Below are positions 43,765 through 53,560 of a stretch of DNA of 61,544 bases, piece after piece (positions within the stretch are counted from its first letter, which is position 1; the number at the start of each line of letters is the position of its first letter). The stretch comes from Gammaproteobacteria bacterium (lineage in GTDB: Bacteria; Pseudomonadota; Gammaproteobacteria; SZUA-229): the NCBI GenBank assembly GCA_030595325.1, contig JAUVDN010000003.1, positions 1 to 61,544 of the forward strand, in the 5' to 3' direction. The position numbers and the translations under genes are program-made. The notes under the pieces are model-generated. The model saw only the letters and a list, made by a program, of their open reading frames with translations. It searched no databases and was not told where the DNA came from.

Positions 43765-44514
43765 TTGCAACAAGCCAAAGATTTGTGCGAAGAGAATAAT
43801 TTTCCTCTGCTTACAAAGAAAAATGAACTAAAGAAAAAAGAGCAATATGATATGCAGCTTATTTTTCATGACGATCTGGTCGAGCTGCACGATACACAGT
43901 TAAACACCAATATATCCATTGATTTCGTTTCCGGCGCACTGGCACATCGTCATCAGTTTGGTGGTGGCCGCGGTCAAGCTATCGCCAAAGCGGTAGGCTT
44001 GAAATCAGGCAATAATCCGAGCGTTTTGGACGTGACGGCAGGTTTAGCCGGCGATGCTTTCGTGCTTGCTACATTGGGCTGCCCTGTCACCATGATTGAA
44101 CGCTCAGCCATACTATTTATATTAATCGAGAATGCACTGGAGCGTGCATCACTCAGCGAAACATTTACCCCCATAATCCAACAGGGCTTCAAAGCAATAA
44201 ATCATGATGCAAATGACTACATCAAAGAGCAATTGCTGAACGATAGCTCTGCACCTGATGTCATCTACATCGACCCCATGTACCCGGACAGGAAAAAATC
44301 TGCGTTGGTCAAAAAAGACATGCAAATACTGCAGCGGCTTCATGGCGAAGATGACAATTCTGCCGAACTATTAGACAATGCACTCAGATACGCAAGAAAA
44401 CGTGTGGTCGTCAAAAGACCGGTTCAGGCTGAACCACTGAGCGACAGAAAACCGAATACCTGTATAAAGAGCAAGAAAACACGGTATGATATTTACACTA
44501 TCGAAAAAATGTAA
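43765..44514 (+). CDS. rsmJ: 16S rRNA m2G1516 methyltransferase RsmJ
   Basis: FVSGALAHRHQFGGGRGQAIAKAVGLK; VLDVTAGLAGDAFVLA; YIDPMYPDRKKSALVKKDMQ. Confidence 0.93.
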   Translation: MQQAKDLCEENNFPLLTKKNELKKKEQYDMQLIFHDDLVELHDTQLNTNISIDFVSGALAHRHQFGGGRGQAIAKAVGLKSGNNPSVLDVTAGLAGDAFVLATLGCPVTMIERSAILFILIENALERASLSETFTPIIQQGFKAINHDANDYIKEQLLNDSSAPDVIYIDPMYPDRKKSALVKKDMQILQRLHGEDDNSAELLDNALRYARKRVVVKRPVQAEPLSDRKPNTCIKSKKTRYDIYTIEKM

Positions 44515-44521
44515 ATAAAAA

Positions 44522-45106
44522 ATGTCCGAACAACAAAAATCACAGACCTCTGATACACAGAAAGTTGAACGTAGAAGTACATGGTTAGATAAACATCAGC
44601 CCGGTCAGCAAGGTGATGTCATCTATGTTTTGAGAACAACACAGCAACACCACGTCATGCTCGGCATGATCGCCGATCAGAAAGCGAATATTGTACTTGG
44701 GGCTTTTCTTATATTTATCACCGTGACACAAAGCATTTTTAATGGTGACAGTCAGCACAGCATCTCGATGTGGGTTCTTTCAGCTTTTTTCACTATGTCT
44801 GCTATTTTTGCGCTACTGGTTATTACACCAAGATTCAGAAATACAAAGCCTACTTCAAGCACACCGTCAAACCTGCTGTTTTTTGGCAGTTTTTCTGCAC
44901 TGGGTCAGGATGAGTATGTACAAGCAATGAAAGACGGTCTGCAAAACAACAATCAGGCTCGTACTCTCATCATGAGAGATATCTATCAAATCGGTAAGGT
45001 TTTAGAAAAGAAGTACATCAACCTCAGGTTGAGCTACATGTCACTGGGTATCGGTGTCGCCGCATCAACCATTACATTTGCAATAGCTCAGCTGAATCAG
45101 CTCTAA
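44522..45106 (+). CDS. DUF5706/Pycsar-effector-like (PycTM) membrane protein
   Basis: VIYVLRTTQQHHVMLGMIADQKANIVLGAFLIFITVTQSI; two N-terminal TMs, LGQDEYVQAM, C-terminal TM. Confidence 0.75.
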   Translation: MSEQQKSQTSDTQKVERRSTWLDKHQPGQQGDVIYVLRTTQQHHVMLGMIADQKANIVLGAFLIFITVTQSIFNGDSQHSISMWVLSAFFTMSAIFALLVITPRFRNTKPTSSTPSNLLFFGSFSALGQDEYVQAMKDGLQNNNQARTLIMRDIYQIGKVLEKKYINLRLSYMSLGIGVAASTITFAIAQLNQL

Positions 45107-45118
45107 ACATCAAGTTTA

Positions 45119-45601
45119 TCAATCTCTGAAATTATTAAACTGCAGCGGTAGATCGATGTCGGCACCTTTAAGATAAGCCATCACTGCCTGCAGGTCATCA
45201 CGCTTTTTGCCGGTCACACGCACCTGCTCACCCTGAATCGCAGCCTGCACTTTAAATTTCTGCTCTTTAATCATCTTGGTAATCTTTTTAGCATCTTCTT
45301 TATCGATGCCGTGTTTTACCGTAATCGTCTGATAAGCCCGTAGACCTCTTTCATCGACTTTGCCACGATCAAGACATCGATTGTCGATACCGCGTTTAGA
45401 TAACTTGTTCACCATGATGTCGCGCATCTGTTTTAACTGGAAATCGCTGGAAGCTTCAAAGTTCATCTCGTATTCTTTAAGCACTATCTTTGCATCGCTG
45501 CCTTTAAAATCAAAGCGATTCGAAACTTCTCTATTCATCTGATCAACTGCATTAGTTAATTCATGGCTGTCGACTTCAGCAACAATATCAAACGATGGCA
45601 T
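45119..45601 (-). CDS. YajQ family nucleotide-binding protein
   Basis: MPSFDIVAEVDSHELTNAVDQMNREVSNRFDFKGSDA. Confidence 0.96.
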   Translation of the reverse strand: MPSFDIVAEVDSHELTNAVDQMNREVSNRFDFKGSDAKIVLKEYEMNFEASSDFQLKQMRDIMVNKLSKRGIDNRCLDRGKVDERGLRAYQTITVKHGIDKEDAKKITKMIKEQKFKVQAAIQGEQVRVTGKKRDDLQAVMAYLKGADIDLPLQFNNFRD

Positions 45602-45647
45602 ATAATTTCTCCATTAACACTTGTTTAAGTAGTAGATTAGAAATCTA

Positions 45648-45686
45648 GATTTTAATTCTAAGCTTTAATTCTAGACTTTAATTCTA
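45648..45686. repeat. 13-nt tandem repeat (x3)
   Basis: gattttaattcta agctttaattcta gactttaattcta. Confidence 0.75.
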
Positions 45687-45812
45687 GATTAAAATAAAAG
45701 CTCGATGGAGTATATTATGAATCAAGCAAAATATGAAACAAGCAAAAACTGAAACGACTTATTAATAGTTTGCACTATTTTAAAACTAACCAATAAAATC
45801 AAAAGGAATTTC

Positions 45813-46199
45813 ATGGCTAAAGTAAATATCGTAAACTTAATTATTCCAATAGGCGCATTCAGTGCATGTATAGCTGTGGCAGCAGGCGCATTTGCCGCAC
45901 ATGGTTTAAAAGATGTTCTAAGTGTTGATTACCTCAATACATTCAGAACAGCTGCTGATTACCAGTTAGCACATAGCATTGGATTGATTATCGTCGGCAT
46001 ACTAAATCAGCAATATCAAAATCGTTGCAATATCGCTTCAGCAATTTTTATGTTTTTGGGTATTATATTATTCAGTGGCAGCTTGTATCTGCTCACTTTG
46101 ACTGGCATCAAATGGCTAGGCATGATTACCCCAATAGGAGGCATCTGTTTTTTGATGGCATGGTTAATCCTTGGATTTAACTATCTACTGAAAGACTAA
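45813..46199 (+). CDS. DUF423 small membrane protein
   Basis: GAFSACIAVAAGAFAAHGLKDVLSVDYLNTFRTAADYQLAHSIGL. Confidence 0.93.
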   Translation: MAKVNIVNLIIPIGAFSACIAVAAGAFAAHGLKDVLSVDYLNTFRTAADYQLAHSIGLIIVGILNQQYQNRCNIASAIFMFLGIILFSGSLYLLTLTGIKWLGMITPIGGICFLMAWLILGFNYLLKD

Positions 46200-46232
46200 A
46201 TACTAAAAAACAGAACAAGGCAGGAGGATGAG

Positions 46233-46674
46233 ATGGCAAGCATACATCATCAGATCGGCGTAAATATTGATATATAAAGAGGTTTACTCTGCATTGACCA
46301 CCCTGAAAGGTCTCTCAAACTGGTGGAGTAAAACCACCGGTGAGACTGAGACCGGAAGGGATTTACAATTTCATTTTGATGACGTCATATTAAATATGAC
46401 GATAATAGAATTAGTTCCTGATAAAAAAGTTGTCTGGCAATGCACAGAAAAAGATGGCGAATGGAAAGACACCATTATTACTTTCGAACTTGAAGAAGCT
46501 TACGAGCAAGTATTTGTTAATTTCTCACACCGTCAGTGGAGCGAACAAAATAAATTCTGTTCACACTGCAGCACAAAATGGGCGGTATTTTTATTAAGCC
46601 TGAAAGACTATCTGGAAAAAGGCAAAGGCCAGCCTTTCCCTGATGACGTGCACATTAATCACATAAACTTCTAA
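46233..46674 (+). pseudogene. SRPBCC/AHSA1-like protein, apparently frameshifted near codon 14
   Basis: aggagg SD, then MASIHHQIGVNIDI*; +1 frame continues KEVYSALTTLKGLSNWWSKTTG...; removing one T at about 46275 restores a single ORF. Confidence 0.75.
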
Positions 46675-47433
46675 TCAACGAGGTCGTTTTTTATCCTGTA
46701 TCGCCGAGCAGATACCACGCACGATACTTAACTCGCGCTGTGTGGTTTCTGCCCGGTTAAACAAACCTTTCAAACGACGCATGACAATATCCGGATTATT
46801 GGTGCCAAAAAACCCAAGGTATTTCAACGCATCGTGTAGGTGATCATACATACCATCTAATTGAGTCGAATTAGCCAGCGCGTCATAGCGATGCTTATTT
46901 CCCTTATGTTTCTTAATTTTATTTTCCGTCAGAGCCATACGGTATTCATAACAGACCACTTGCACCGCAGCGGCTAAATTTAAAGAACTGAAGTCGGGAT
47001 TAGTTGGGATATGTAATAGTGCATTACATTTTTCCATCTCCTCATTGGTCAATCCACTGTTCTCACGTCCAAACACGATAGCAATATCACCCTGCTCAAT
47101 ATGCTCCAGAGATTTTTGCACGCATTCTCTGGGTTCTAAAATAGGCCATTCGATTGTTCTCAGGCGCGCACTGGTACCAGCCACCCAGACACAGCCTGAT
47201 ACTGCTTCATTCAAATCCTTTGCAATAGTGACATTATCCAGAATATCAATAGCACCGACCGAACGGCTTATCGCCTCCAGTGACGGGTAATGTTTAGGGT
47301 CAACCAGTGTTAAATGAGATAAACCCATATTCTTCATCGCCCTTGCCGCGGCACCAATATTGCCCGGATGCGAGGTATTAACCAGTACGATACGTATATT
47401 TTTCAATAGGGGGGGATTTGCTTGCTGTGTCAT
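46675..47433 (-). CDS. trmJ: tRNA (cytidine/uridine-2'-O-)-methyltransferase TrmJ
   Basis: NIRIVLVNTSHPGNIGAAARAMKNMGLSHLTLVDP; VFGRENSGLTNEE. Confidence 0.97.
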   Translation of the reverse strand: MTQQANPPLLKNIRIVLVNTSHPGNIGAAARAMKNMGLSHLTLVDPKHYPSLEAISRSVGAIDILDNVTIAKDLNEAVSGCVWVAGTSARLRTIEWPILEPRECVQKSLEHIEQGDIAIVFGRENSGLTNEEMEKCNALLHIPTNPDFSSLNLAAAVQVVCYEYRMALTENKIKKHKGNKHRYDALANSTQLDGMYDHLHDALKYLGFFGTNNPDIVMRRLKGLFNRAETTQRELSIVRGICSAIQDKKRPR

Positions 47434-47508
47434 GGAGCGTATTCTGCTATGCTACGCACCAAATTAATACCGTTAGTTTTATCTTTTAATCAACGTTCTT
47501 TTATAAAT

Positions 47509-48315
47509 ATGCTTCCAATGCTAAATATTGCAGTACGCGCTGCGCGCGCTGCCGGCGACGTTATTGTCCAAAACATGGATCGACTTGATCGCATCAAAGT
47601 CGTCACCAAACAAAATAACGATTTCGTCAGTGATGTTGATCACCTGGCGGAACAGACCATCATCGCCATTATCAAAGAGGCTTATCCTGAGCATGGCATT
47701 CTTGCTGAAGAAAGCGGCACGCAAGCAGAAAGCTCAGAATACCAGTGGATTATTGATCCGCTCGATGGCACCACTAATTATCTTCATGGCTTCCCGCAAT
47801 TTGCTGTTTCGATTGCACTTAAAGTAAAAGGCCGCATGGAAGTAGGCGTTATCTATGACCCAGTAGCACAAGAGTTATTTACCGCATCACGTGGCAACGG
47901 CGCTATGCTCAATGATAAAAAGATACGCGTGACGGGTCACAAAGGTTTAACCAACGCTCTACTTGGTACCGGTTTCCCCTATTATGACCAAAGCTATCTG
48001 GATACTTATCTGGAAACAATGAAGGAATTCATGCAAAAAACAGCGGGGCTAAGACGTCCCGGCTCTGCAGCATTAGACCTGGCCTGGTTGGCTGCTGGTC
48101 GTATCGACGGTTTTTGGGAATTTAATCTGAAAGCCTGGGATATTGCCGCAGGTGCACTCATCGTGAGAGAGGCTGGCGGTATCGTCAGCGACTTTGAAAA
48201 TAAAGATGGTTACCTTGAAAGTGGCGATATCATTGCCGCTGCCCCCAAAGTTTTCCCGGATATGATTAAAATCATTCAACAGAAAGTCAACGCCAGTAAC
48301 TATTTGAAACGATAG
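47509..48315 (+). CDS. suhB: Inositol-1-monophosphatase SuhB
   Basis: MLNIAVRAARAAGDVIVQ; LAEESG; WIIDPLDGTTNYLHGFP; WDIAAGALIVREAGG. Confidence 0.97.
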   Translation: MLPMLNIAVRAARAAGDVIVQNMDRLDRIKVVTKQNNDFVSDVDHLAEQTIIAIIKEAYPEHGILAEESGTQAESSEYQWIIDPLDGTTNYLHGFPQFAVSIALKVKGRMEVGVIYDPVAQELFTASRGNGAMLNDKKIRVTGHKGLTNALLGTGFPYYDQSYLDTYLETMKEFMQKTAGLRRPGSAALDLAWLAAGRIDGFWEFNLKAWDIAAGALIVREAGGIVSDFENKDGYLESGDIIAAAPKVFPDMIKIIQQKVNASNYLKR

Positions 48316-48378
48316 TTATAAGCGATAAGCGATGAGTTATAAGCGATAAGTTGTAACGATGAGCTGCAACGATAAGTT
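48310..48378. repeat. Degenerate short tandem repeat (ataagcgat/acgatgag units)
   Basis: gatagttataagcgataagcgatgagttataagcgataagttgtaacgatgagctgcaacgataagtt. Confidence 0.7.
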
Positions 48379-48443
48379 AAAACCATACAGAGGCTTTTAA
48401 CTCACCTGCCTGGCAAAGTACCCGGCAGGCAAACTTCAGTCAC

Positions 48444-48766
48444 TTATTCTTCGTCCGGCACACCCTGCCATAACATGTTGTAACCGACCTCAAAAGTGTG
48501 GTCACAATATCACCCATGTTCTGCTGAACGCGCTTATTGGCATCGCCAGTGTCCGACGTCACCTAGCCTTCAGCAGAGATGAAGCCCGCATTTTCAAATA
48601 CCTGACCACCGATAAAACCGCCATTATCATCACCGTAGTTGTTTTTAACCACATTACACATTTCGCCAAGCAGTAACTCAACATCTTCAATACTGACCCC
48701 GTCTTTGAGGTCGACGACATTGAACAGCATTTTGCAGCCAAAGGGGATTTGAATTGGATGAAACAC
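48444..48766 (-). pseudogene. Decayed small gene with an in-frame stop and a downstream frameshift; product unknown
   Basis: MFHPIQIPFGCKMLFNVVDLKDGVSIEDVELLLGEMCNVVKNNYGDDNGGFIGGQVFENAGFISAEG* then readable VTSDTGDANKRVQQNMGDIVTT and, in another frame, FEVGYNMLWQGVPDEE*. Confidence 0.65.
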
Positions 48767-48826
48767 GGTAATGCCTTATATTTATTATAAAAGTATAAAT
48801 AAAGTAAAAAAGGCTGCTCTTACGAG

Positions 48827-49069
48827 TTAGCCATTATGTGCCAGCCATTCCGCTTTGGTGTAGGCTTTAATCGTCAGCGCATGGATGGCGCCACTTAGAA
48901 TATGTTCATTCATCAGGACATAAACCATCTTCTGCTCGGCCACCATGGATTTACCTTCAAACTCATCTGAAACCACGATTGCGGTATACTTACTGCCGTC
49001 TGCTGTTACTGTGGTTTCACAACCGTCGATACCAGCTTCTATAATACGTTTAACTTCACTTGTTTCCAT
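48827..49069 (-). CDS. BolA/IbaG family protein
   Basis: VKRIIEAGIDGCETTVTADGSKYTAIVVSDEFEGKSMVAEQKMVYVLM...IHALTIKAYTKAEW. Confidence 0.92.
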   Translation of the reverse strand: METSEVKRIIEAGIDGCETTVTADGSKYTAIVVSDEFEGKSMVAEQKMVYVLMNEHILSGAIHALTIKAYTKAEWLAHNG

Positions 49070-49205
49070 CTTGATCTCTGCCTTAAAATCTATAAACAAT
49101 TAATAATTTCGATATGTTACCGCGTAATCTACAAATTAACACCCAGTTTTATATAGTGTTATTTCCTGTCGCATTATTTTCGTCAACAGCAGAGTCTTAA
49201 CACCT

Positions 49206-50273
49206 ATGTTTAATCAGATCGTTTTACTGTGTCGTCCCGGATTTGAAAAAGAATGCGCGGGCGAAGTGATAGAACATGCCAACAAACTTCAGTTCCCCGC
49301 TTACATTCAAACAAAAGAAAAATCGGGCGTAGTCTTCCTTGTCAGCAGCAGCGAACAACAAACGGATGCCTTAATAACTCGAATTAACTTTCGGCAATTA
49401 ATATTTGTACGCCAGTGGTTCACCAGCTGGTCTTCACAAGGAACCAATATAATCAGCCTTGATGAAACAGATCGACTGCCTGACATTTTAAAACCTATCA
49501 AATGTTTTGCAAAAGAACTCTATGACGTAGAGCTGGATTACCCGGACACCAATGAAGGTAAATCGCTCAATAAATTTTGCAAGCAATTCAAACCACATCT
49601 GGTCAACGCGTTAAAAAAGAATCGTTTGCTATCTGCCCATGCAAGATGGCGCTTACACCTATTTTTTACTGACTCGCTCAATGTGATGATAGGTATCGCA
49701 CCGATAGACAATAGTGACAAAAATGCGATGGGGATCTCAAGGCTAAAAATGCCGGGCGCAGCGCCTAGTCGCTCAACCTTAAAACTGGATGAAGCCATCA
49801 AATGGTTTTTATCCGATGAACAACAGCCTCAATTATTTAAACCGGGGTTAACAGCCGTGGATCTGGGTGCGGCGCCTGGTGGCTGGAGCTGGCAGCTAGT
49901 ACAACGCGGCTGTCATGTTACAGCGATAGACAATGGGCCGATGCAAACAGAATTGATGAAAACCGGTATGGTCGAACATTTAAAAACAGATGCTTTTACT
50001 TACACACCAGCTAGAAAGGTTGACTGGTTAGTCTGTGACATGGCAGAACGTCCTCTGCACGTCAGCAGATTAATCGCTCGATGGTTCACCAATAACTACT
50101 GCCGAAATGCCATCTTTAATTTAAAATTACCGATGAAAAAACGCCTTGTTAATGTACAGGAATGTTTAGCTTTAATTGAACAAATTCTGACGCAAGAAAA
50201 AATTAAACACACTATTCAGGCAAAACACCTATATCATGATCGTGAAGAAATAACCGTATGTATCACCACCTGA
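49206..50273 (+). CDS. rlmM: 23S rRNA (cytidine2498-2'-O)-methyltransferase RlmM
   Basis: LLCRPGFEKECAGEV; AVDLGAAPGGWSWQLVQRG; DWLVCDMAERP. Confidence 0.95.
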   Translation: MFNQIVLLCRPGFEKECAGEVIEHANKLQFPAYIQTKEKSGVVFLVSSSEQQTDALITRINFRQLIFVRQWFTSWSSQGTNIISLDETDRLPDILKPIKCFAKELYDVELDYPDTNEGKSLNKFCKQFKPHLVNALKKNRLLSAHARWRLHLFFTDSLNVMIGIAPIDNSDKNAMGISRLKMPGAAPSRSTLKLDEAIKWFLSDEQQPQLFKPGLTAVDLGAAPGGWSWQLVQRGCHVTAIDNGPMQTELMKTGMVEHLKTDAFTYTPARKVDWLVCDMAERPLHVSRLIARWFTNNYCRNAIFNLKLPMKKRLVNVQECLALIEQILTQEKIKHTIQAKHLYHDREEITVCITT

Positions 50274-50304
50274 ACACCGTTATTAACAAGCGAAGGCTTA
50301 CACC

Positions 50305-51744
50305 ATGACAAACTCCATCTACTGGTACGATTTCGAAACCTTTGGCCTCGATCCTCGATACGATCGCTTGTCACAGTTTGCCGGTATTCGTACCGATGAA
50401 GACCTAAACATCATCAGCGATCCGCTAACCTTGTACTGCAAACCTGCTGATGACTGCTTACCTAGTCCCTATTCCTGCATGGTCACAGGAATAACACCAC
50501 AGAAGGCATTGGCCGACGGTGTTAACGAAGTCGAATTTATTTCCAGCATACACAAAGAGTTTTCAGTACCTGGTACTTGTATCGCTGGTTACAACAATAT
50601 TCGTTTTGATGATGAGTTCACCCGCAATGCGCTTTACCGTAATTTTTTTAATGCCTATTCACATGAATGGCAACACGGAAATTCACGCTGGGACATCATC
50701 GATACCGTTCGTTTAACACGTGCCTTAAGACCCGAGGGCATCAACTGGCCGGAACAAGATGGTCACCCCAGCATTCGATTAGAGTTACTGACCAAAGAAA
50801 ACAATATCAAACATGAAGCGGCGCATGACGCTATGTCTGACGTTTATGCAACCATTGCAGTTGCCAAACTAATCAAAGAAAAACAACCACGCCTTTATGA
50901 CTATATATATGGCATGCGCAAAAAAGGCGAAGTCAGTAAACAGATTAACCTGCGCACACATGATGCCCTACTCCACGTATCATCACGTTACTCTGCAGAA
51001 CGTGGTGCTATCGCGATGGTTATGCCACTATGCCAGCACCCGGTGAATAAAAATGGTTTCATCATGTATGACCTCAACGTTCATCCGGAACAGTTTCTCG
51101 AAAGTGATGTCGATGAGATGGCAGCAAGACTATACACACCTGCTGCTGAGTTACCCGAAGGTGTTGCACGCATACCGCTAAAACAGATACACATCAATAA
51201 GTGCCCGATTATCGTGCCATTAAAAACAATGGATAATAGCGCGGCTGAAAGATTGCAGATTAATGTAGAGACATGTTTACAGCATCGTGACATTATCCTG
51301 CAGCACATCGATGAATTTGCCAGCAAAACCTCACGCATCTTTCAGCAAAGTGATTTTCCTGAAGTTAATGACCCGGATGGTCAGCTTTACTCAGGTGGTT
51401 TTTTCAGTCGCGATGATAGTCAACGCATCGATACGATTAGAAATACATCTGTTGCAGATCTCGCCGATTTGCAATTCAATTTTGATGATGACCGCCTGGA
51501 AGAAATGTTATTTCGCTATCGTGCCAGAAACTATCTCGAAACATTAACGGATAAAGAGCTCAAACAGTGGAATGCCTACCGGCACGAAAAATTCACAAAT
51601 CCTGCCACCTCAAATCGTACGATGAACCAATTTTTAGCTGAAATTGAAGAAATTCAACAAGCACCAGACACCGTTGGCAGCCAATTGGTGGTACTTGAAG
51701 ACCTGATTTCGTATGCAAACACAGTAAAAAGGCAATCAATCTAA
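50305..51744 (+). CDS. sbcB: Exodeoxyribonuclease I
   Basis: IYWYDFETFGLDPRYDRLSQFAGIRTDEDLNII; GYNNIRFDDEFTRNALYRNF. Confidence 0.98.
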   Translation: MTNSIYWYDFETFGLDPRYDRLSQFAGIRTDEDLNIISDPLTLYCKPADDCLPSPYSCMVTGITPQKALADGVNEVEFISSIHKEFSVPGTCIAGYNNIRFDDEFTRNALYRNFFNAYSHEWQHGNSRWDIIDTVRLTRALRPEGINWPEQDGHPSIRLELLTKENNIKHEAAHDAMSDVYATIAVAKLIKEKQPRLYDYIYGMRKKGEVSKQINLRTHDALLHVSSRYSAERGAIAMVMPLCQHPVNKNGFIMYDLNVHPEQFLESDVDEMAARLYTPAAELPEGVARIPLKQIHINKCPIIVPLKTMDNSAAERLQINVETCLQHRDIILQHIDEFASKTSRIFQQSDFPEVNDPDGQLYSGGFFSRDDSQRIDTIRNTSVADLADLQFNFDDDRLEEMLFRYRARNYLETLTDKELKQWNAYRHEKFTNPATSNRTMNQFLAEIEEIQQAPDTVGSQLVVLEDLISYANTVKRQSI

Positions 51745-51920
51745 TATTAATTCTTAAATAAAAACAATGACATAATGATTTACTGCCCGTATAATCACTC
51801 ACCAAGCATTGAATATATTAGTGTTTTATAATATAGTTCGCCCACTGGTCACAAAGACCACAAGCGCATGAATTTATTATTTTAATATTGCTGTACTAAC
51901 AAAACTATGAGGGTTTCAAA

Positions 51921-52496
51921 ATGAAAACATTACAACTTATTGCTGCTGCAACTATCCTAGCTGCTTCAACAACTGTTTCTGCTGGCTGGAATATGCCTTT
52001 CTTCGGCGACGATGACAACAACTCTAATTCAAACATGAACAATGATGGAACTGGTTCAGGTTCTGGCGACGGCGCTGCTGACGGTTCTGGTGAGGCTTCT
52101 GGTTCTTTCTCTATGAACATGGGCGGATCTGCTAAAGGTTCAGGTAAAGGCAACACAGACGCAAACGCTACTGGCGACAGCAGCAACACAGGTTCTGGTA
52201 ATGCTACAAACGGTTCTAACGGTTCTTACAATGGTAACAACAACATGAATCAAGCTGGTAACGGCACAGGTACTGGCTCTGGTAACGGTTCAAGCGATGT
52301 TGACGGTTCTGGTGAAGCTTCAGGTTCTTTCTCTTTCGGTATGAAGGCATCTGGTAAAGGCGCTGGTAAAGGAAACAGCAACGCTTCTTCTAACAACTAC
52401 TACAACGGCTCTAACGGCTACAATGGTTCTAACGGTTACAGCAACGCTCCTGCTCCACAGGCTGCACCTGCTCCAGCCACTACACCTGCTAAATAA
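51921..52496 (+). CDS. Secreted Gly/Ser/Asn-rich repeat protein, possibly sulfur-globule-protein-like (paralog 1)
   Basis: Signal peptide MKTLQLIAAATILAASTTVSA; two DGSGEASGSFSxxMxxSxKGxGKGN modules; NGSNGYNGSNG linker; Pro/Ala C-terminus; SD gagggt. Confidence 0.75.
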   Translation: MKTLQLIAAATILAASTTVSAGWNMPFFGDDDNNSNSNMNNDGTGSGSGDGAADGSGEASGSFSMNMGGSAKGSGKGNTDANATGDSSNTGSGNATNGSNGSYNGNNNMNQAGNGTGTGSGNGSSDVDGSGEASGSFSFGMKASGKGAGKGNSNASSNNYYNGSNGYNGSNGYSNAPAPQAAPAPATTPAK

Positions 52497-52513
52497 ACCA
52501 ACGTTTAGTTAGT

Positions 52514-52562
52514 TTTATAAAAAGCCCGGCCTCTGGTTAACAGAGACCGGGCTTTTTTTATG
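52514..52562 (+). terminator. Rho-independent terminator of paralog 1
   Basis: ataaaaagcccggcctctggttaacagagaccgggctttttttat. Confidence 0.9.
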
Positions 52563-52564
52563 TA

Positions 52565-52633
52565 CAGGATGTACGGTATGACGCGATGCCATGGATGGCA
52601 AGGAGCGGCGCATGCCCATGGATGGGCGGTATA
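52565..52633. repeat. ccatggatgg-type intergenic repeat, copy A
   Basis: caggatgtacggtatgacgcgatgccatggatggcaaggagcggcgcatgcccatggatgggcggtata. Confidence 0.85.
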
Positions 52634-52927
52634 AAGCAAAGAGCCATGGATGGCGGTGTGTGTATTATCAGGATGTCACTGCGTTATAACCGTCTAAATA
52701 ACATAAAAGCTCCTGCATAACGGTAAGATTTAACCAATGAATCACTAATACCCCTGCAGACCAAACCATTCGTTCACCCATACAAAACTTTTTTCCACAT
52801 AATAAACAATCCCTTATGCAAACATCTCTGACAAATATCAATTAGAACTTGCTTATATTAGTATTTTATAATATACTTTCCTCACTGGTCGAAAAGGGCC
52901 AAAGCGCGTGAAATTATTTTTTTAATA

Positions 52928-53542
52928 TTGCCGTATAAAACAAACTTTGAGGGTTTCAAAATGAAAACATTACAAACTATCGCTGCTGCAACTATCTTAG
53001 CTGCTTCTACTACTGTTTCTGCTGATTGGGATATGCCTTTCTTCGGCGACAACAACAACTCTAACTTCGGTAACAACAGTTCACAGAACGGTACTGGTAA
53101 CGGTAACGGCGCTGCTGACGGTTCTGGCGAGTTCGACGGCTCTTTCTCTTTCGGTATGAAAGCATCGGGTAAAGGCGCTGGCAAAGGTAACGGTACTTCT
53201 GACAGCTACTACAACGGTTCTAACGGCTACAATGGTTCTAACGGTTCTTACAACGGTTCTAACGGTTCTTACAATGGTAACAACGACATGAACCATTCTG
53301 GAAACGGTACTGGTGCTTCTGACGTAGACGGTTCTGGCGAATTCGACGGTTCTTTCTCTTTCGGTATGAAAGCATCGGGTAAAGGCGCTGGTCGTGGTAA
53401 CGGTTCTTCTGACAGCTACTACAACGGTTCTAACGGATACAATGGTTCTAACGGTTACTACAACGGTTACGCTCCTGCTCCTCAAGCTGCTCCTGCTGTA
53501 GCTCCAGCTCCACAAGCTGCTCCAGCAACTGAAGCTAAATAA
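52928..53542 (+). CDS. Secreted Gly/Ser/Asn-rich repeat protein, possibly sulfur-globule-protein-like (paralog 2; likely start at MKTLQTIAAAT)
   Basis: Signal peptide; two DGSGEFDGSFSFGMKASGKGAG(K/R)GN modules; YNGSNGYNGSNG repeats; APAPQAAPA C-terminus. Confidence 0.75.
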   Translation: MPYKTNFEGFKMKTLQTIAAATILAASTTVSADWDMPFFGDNNNSNFGNNSSQNGTGNGNGAADGSGEFDGSFSFGMKASGKGAGKGNGTSDSYYNGSNGYNGSNGSYNGSNGSYNGNNDMNHSGNGTGASDVDGSGEFDGSFSFGMKASGKGAGRGNGSSDSYYNGSNGYNGSNGYYNGYAPAPQAAPAVAPAPQAAPATEAK

Positions 53543-53560
53543 GTTTTAGTTACATAGCTT

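Noticed and set aside
51905-52189. Minus-strand Pro/Glu-rich ORF (and 52882..53184)
   Set aside because: Antisense of the Gly/Ser-rich repeats; sense ORFs have signal peptides, SD and terminators
53200-53480. Possible CRISPR-like direct repeats
   Set aside because: Repeats are in-frame codon repeats (NGSNGY) inside a CDS with no constant repeat/unique spacer pattern and no cas genes
53081-53515. 144-aa minus-strand ORF rich in Val/Arg/Thr
   Set aside because: Antisense shadow of the GGT/AAC-rich repeats in the sense secreted protein; no start context or family features
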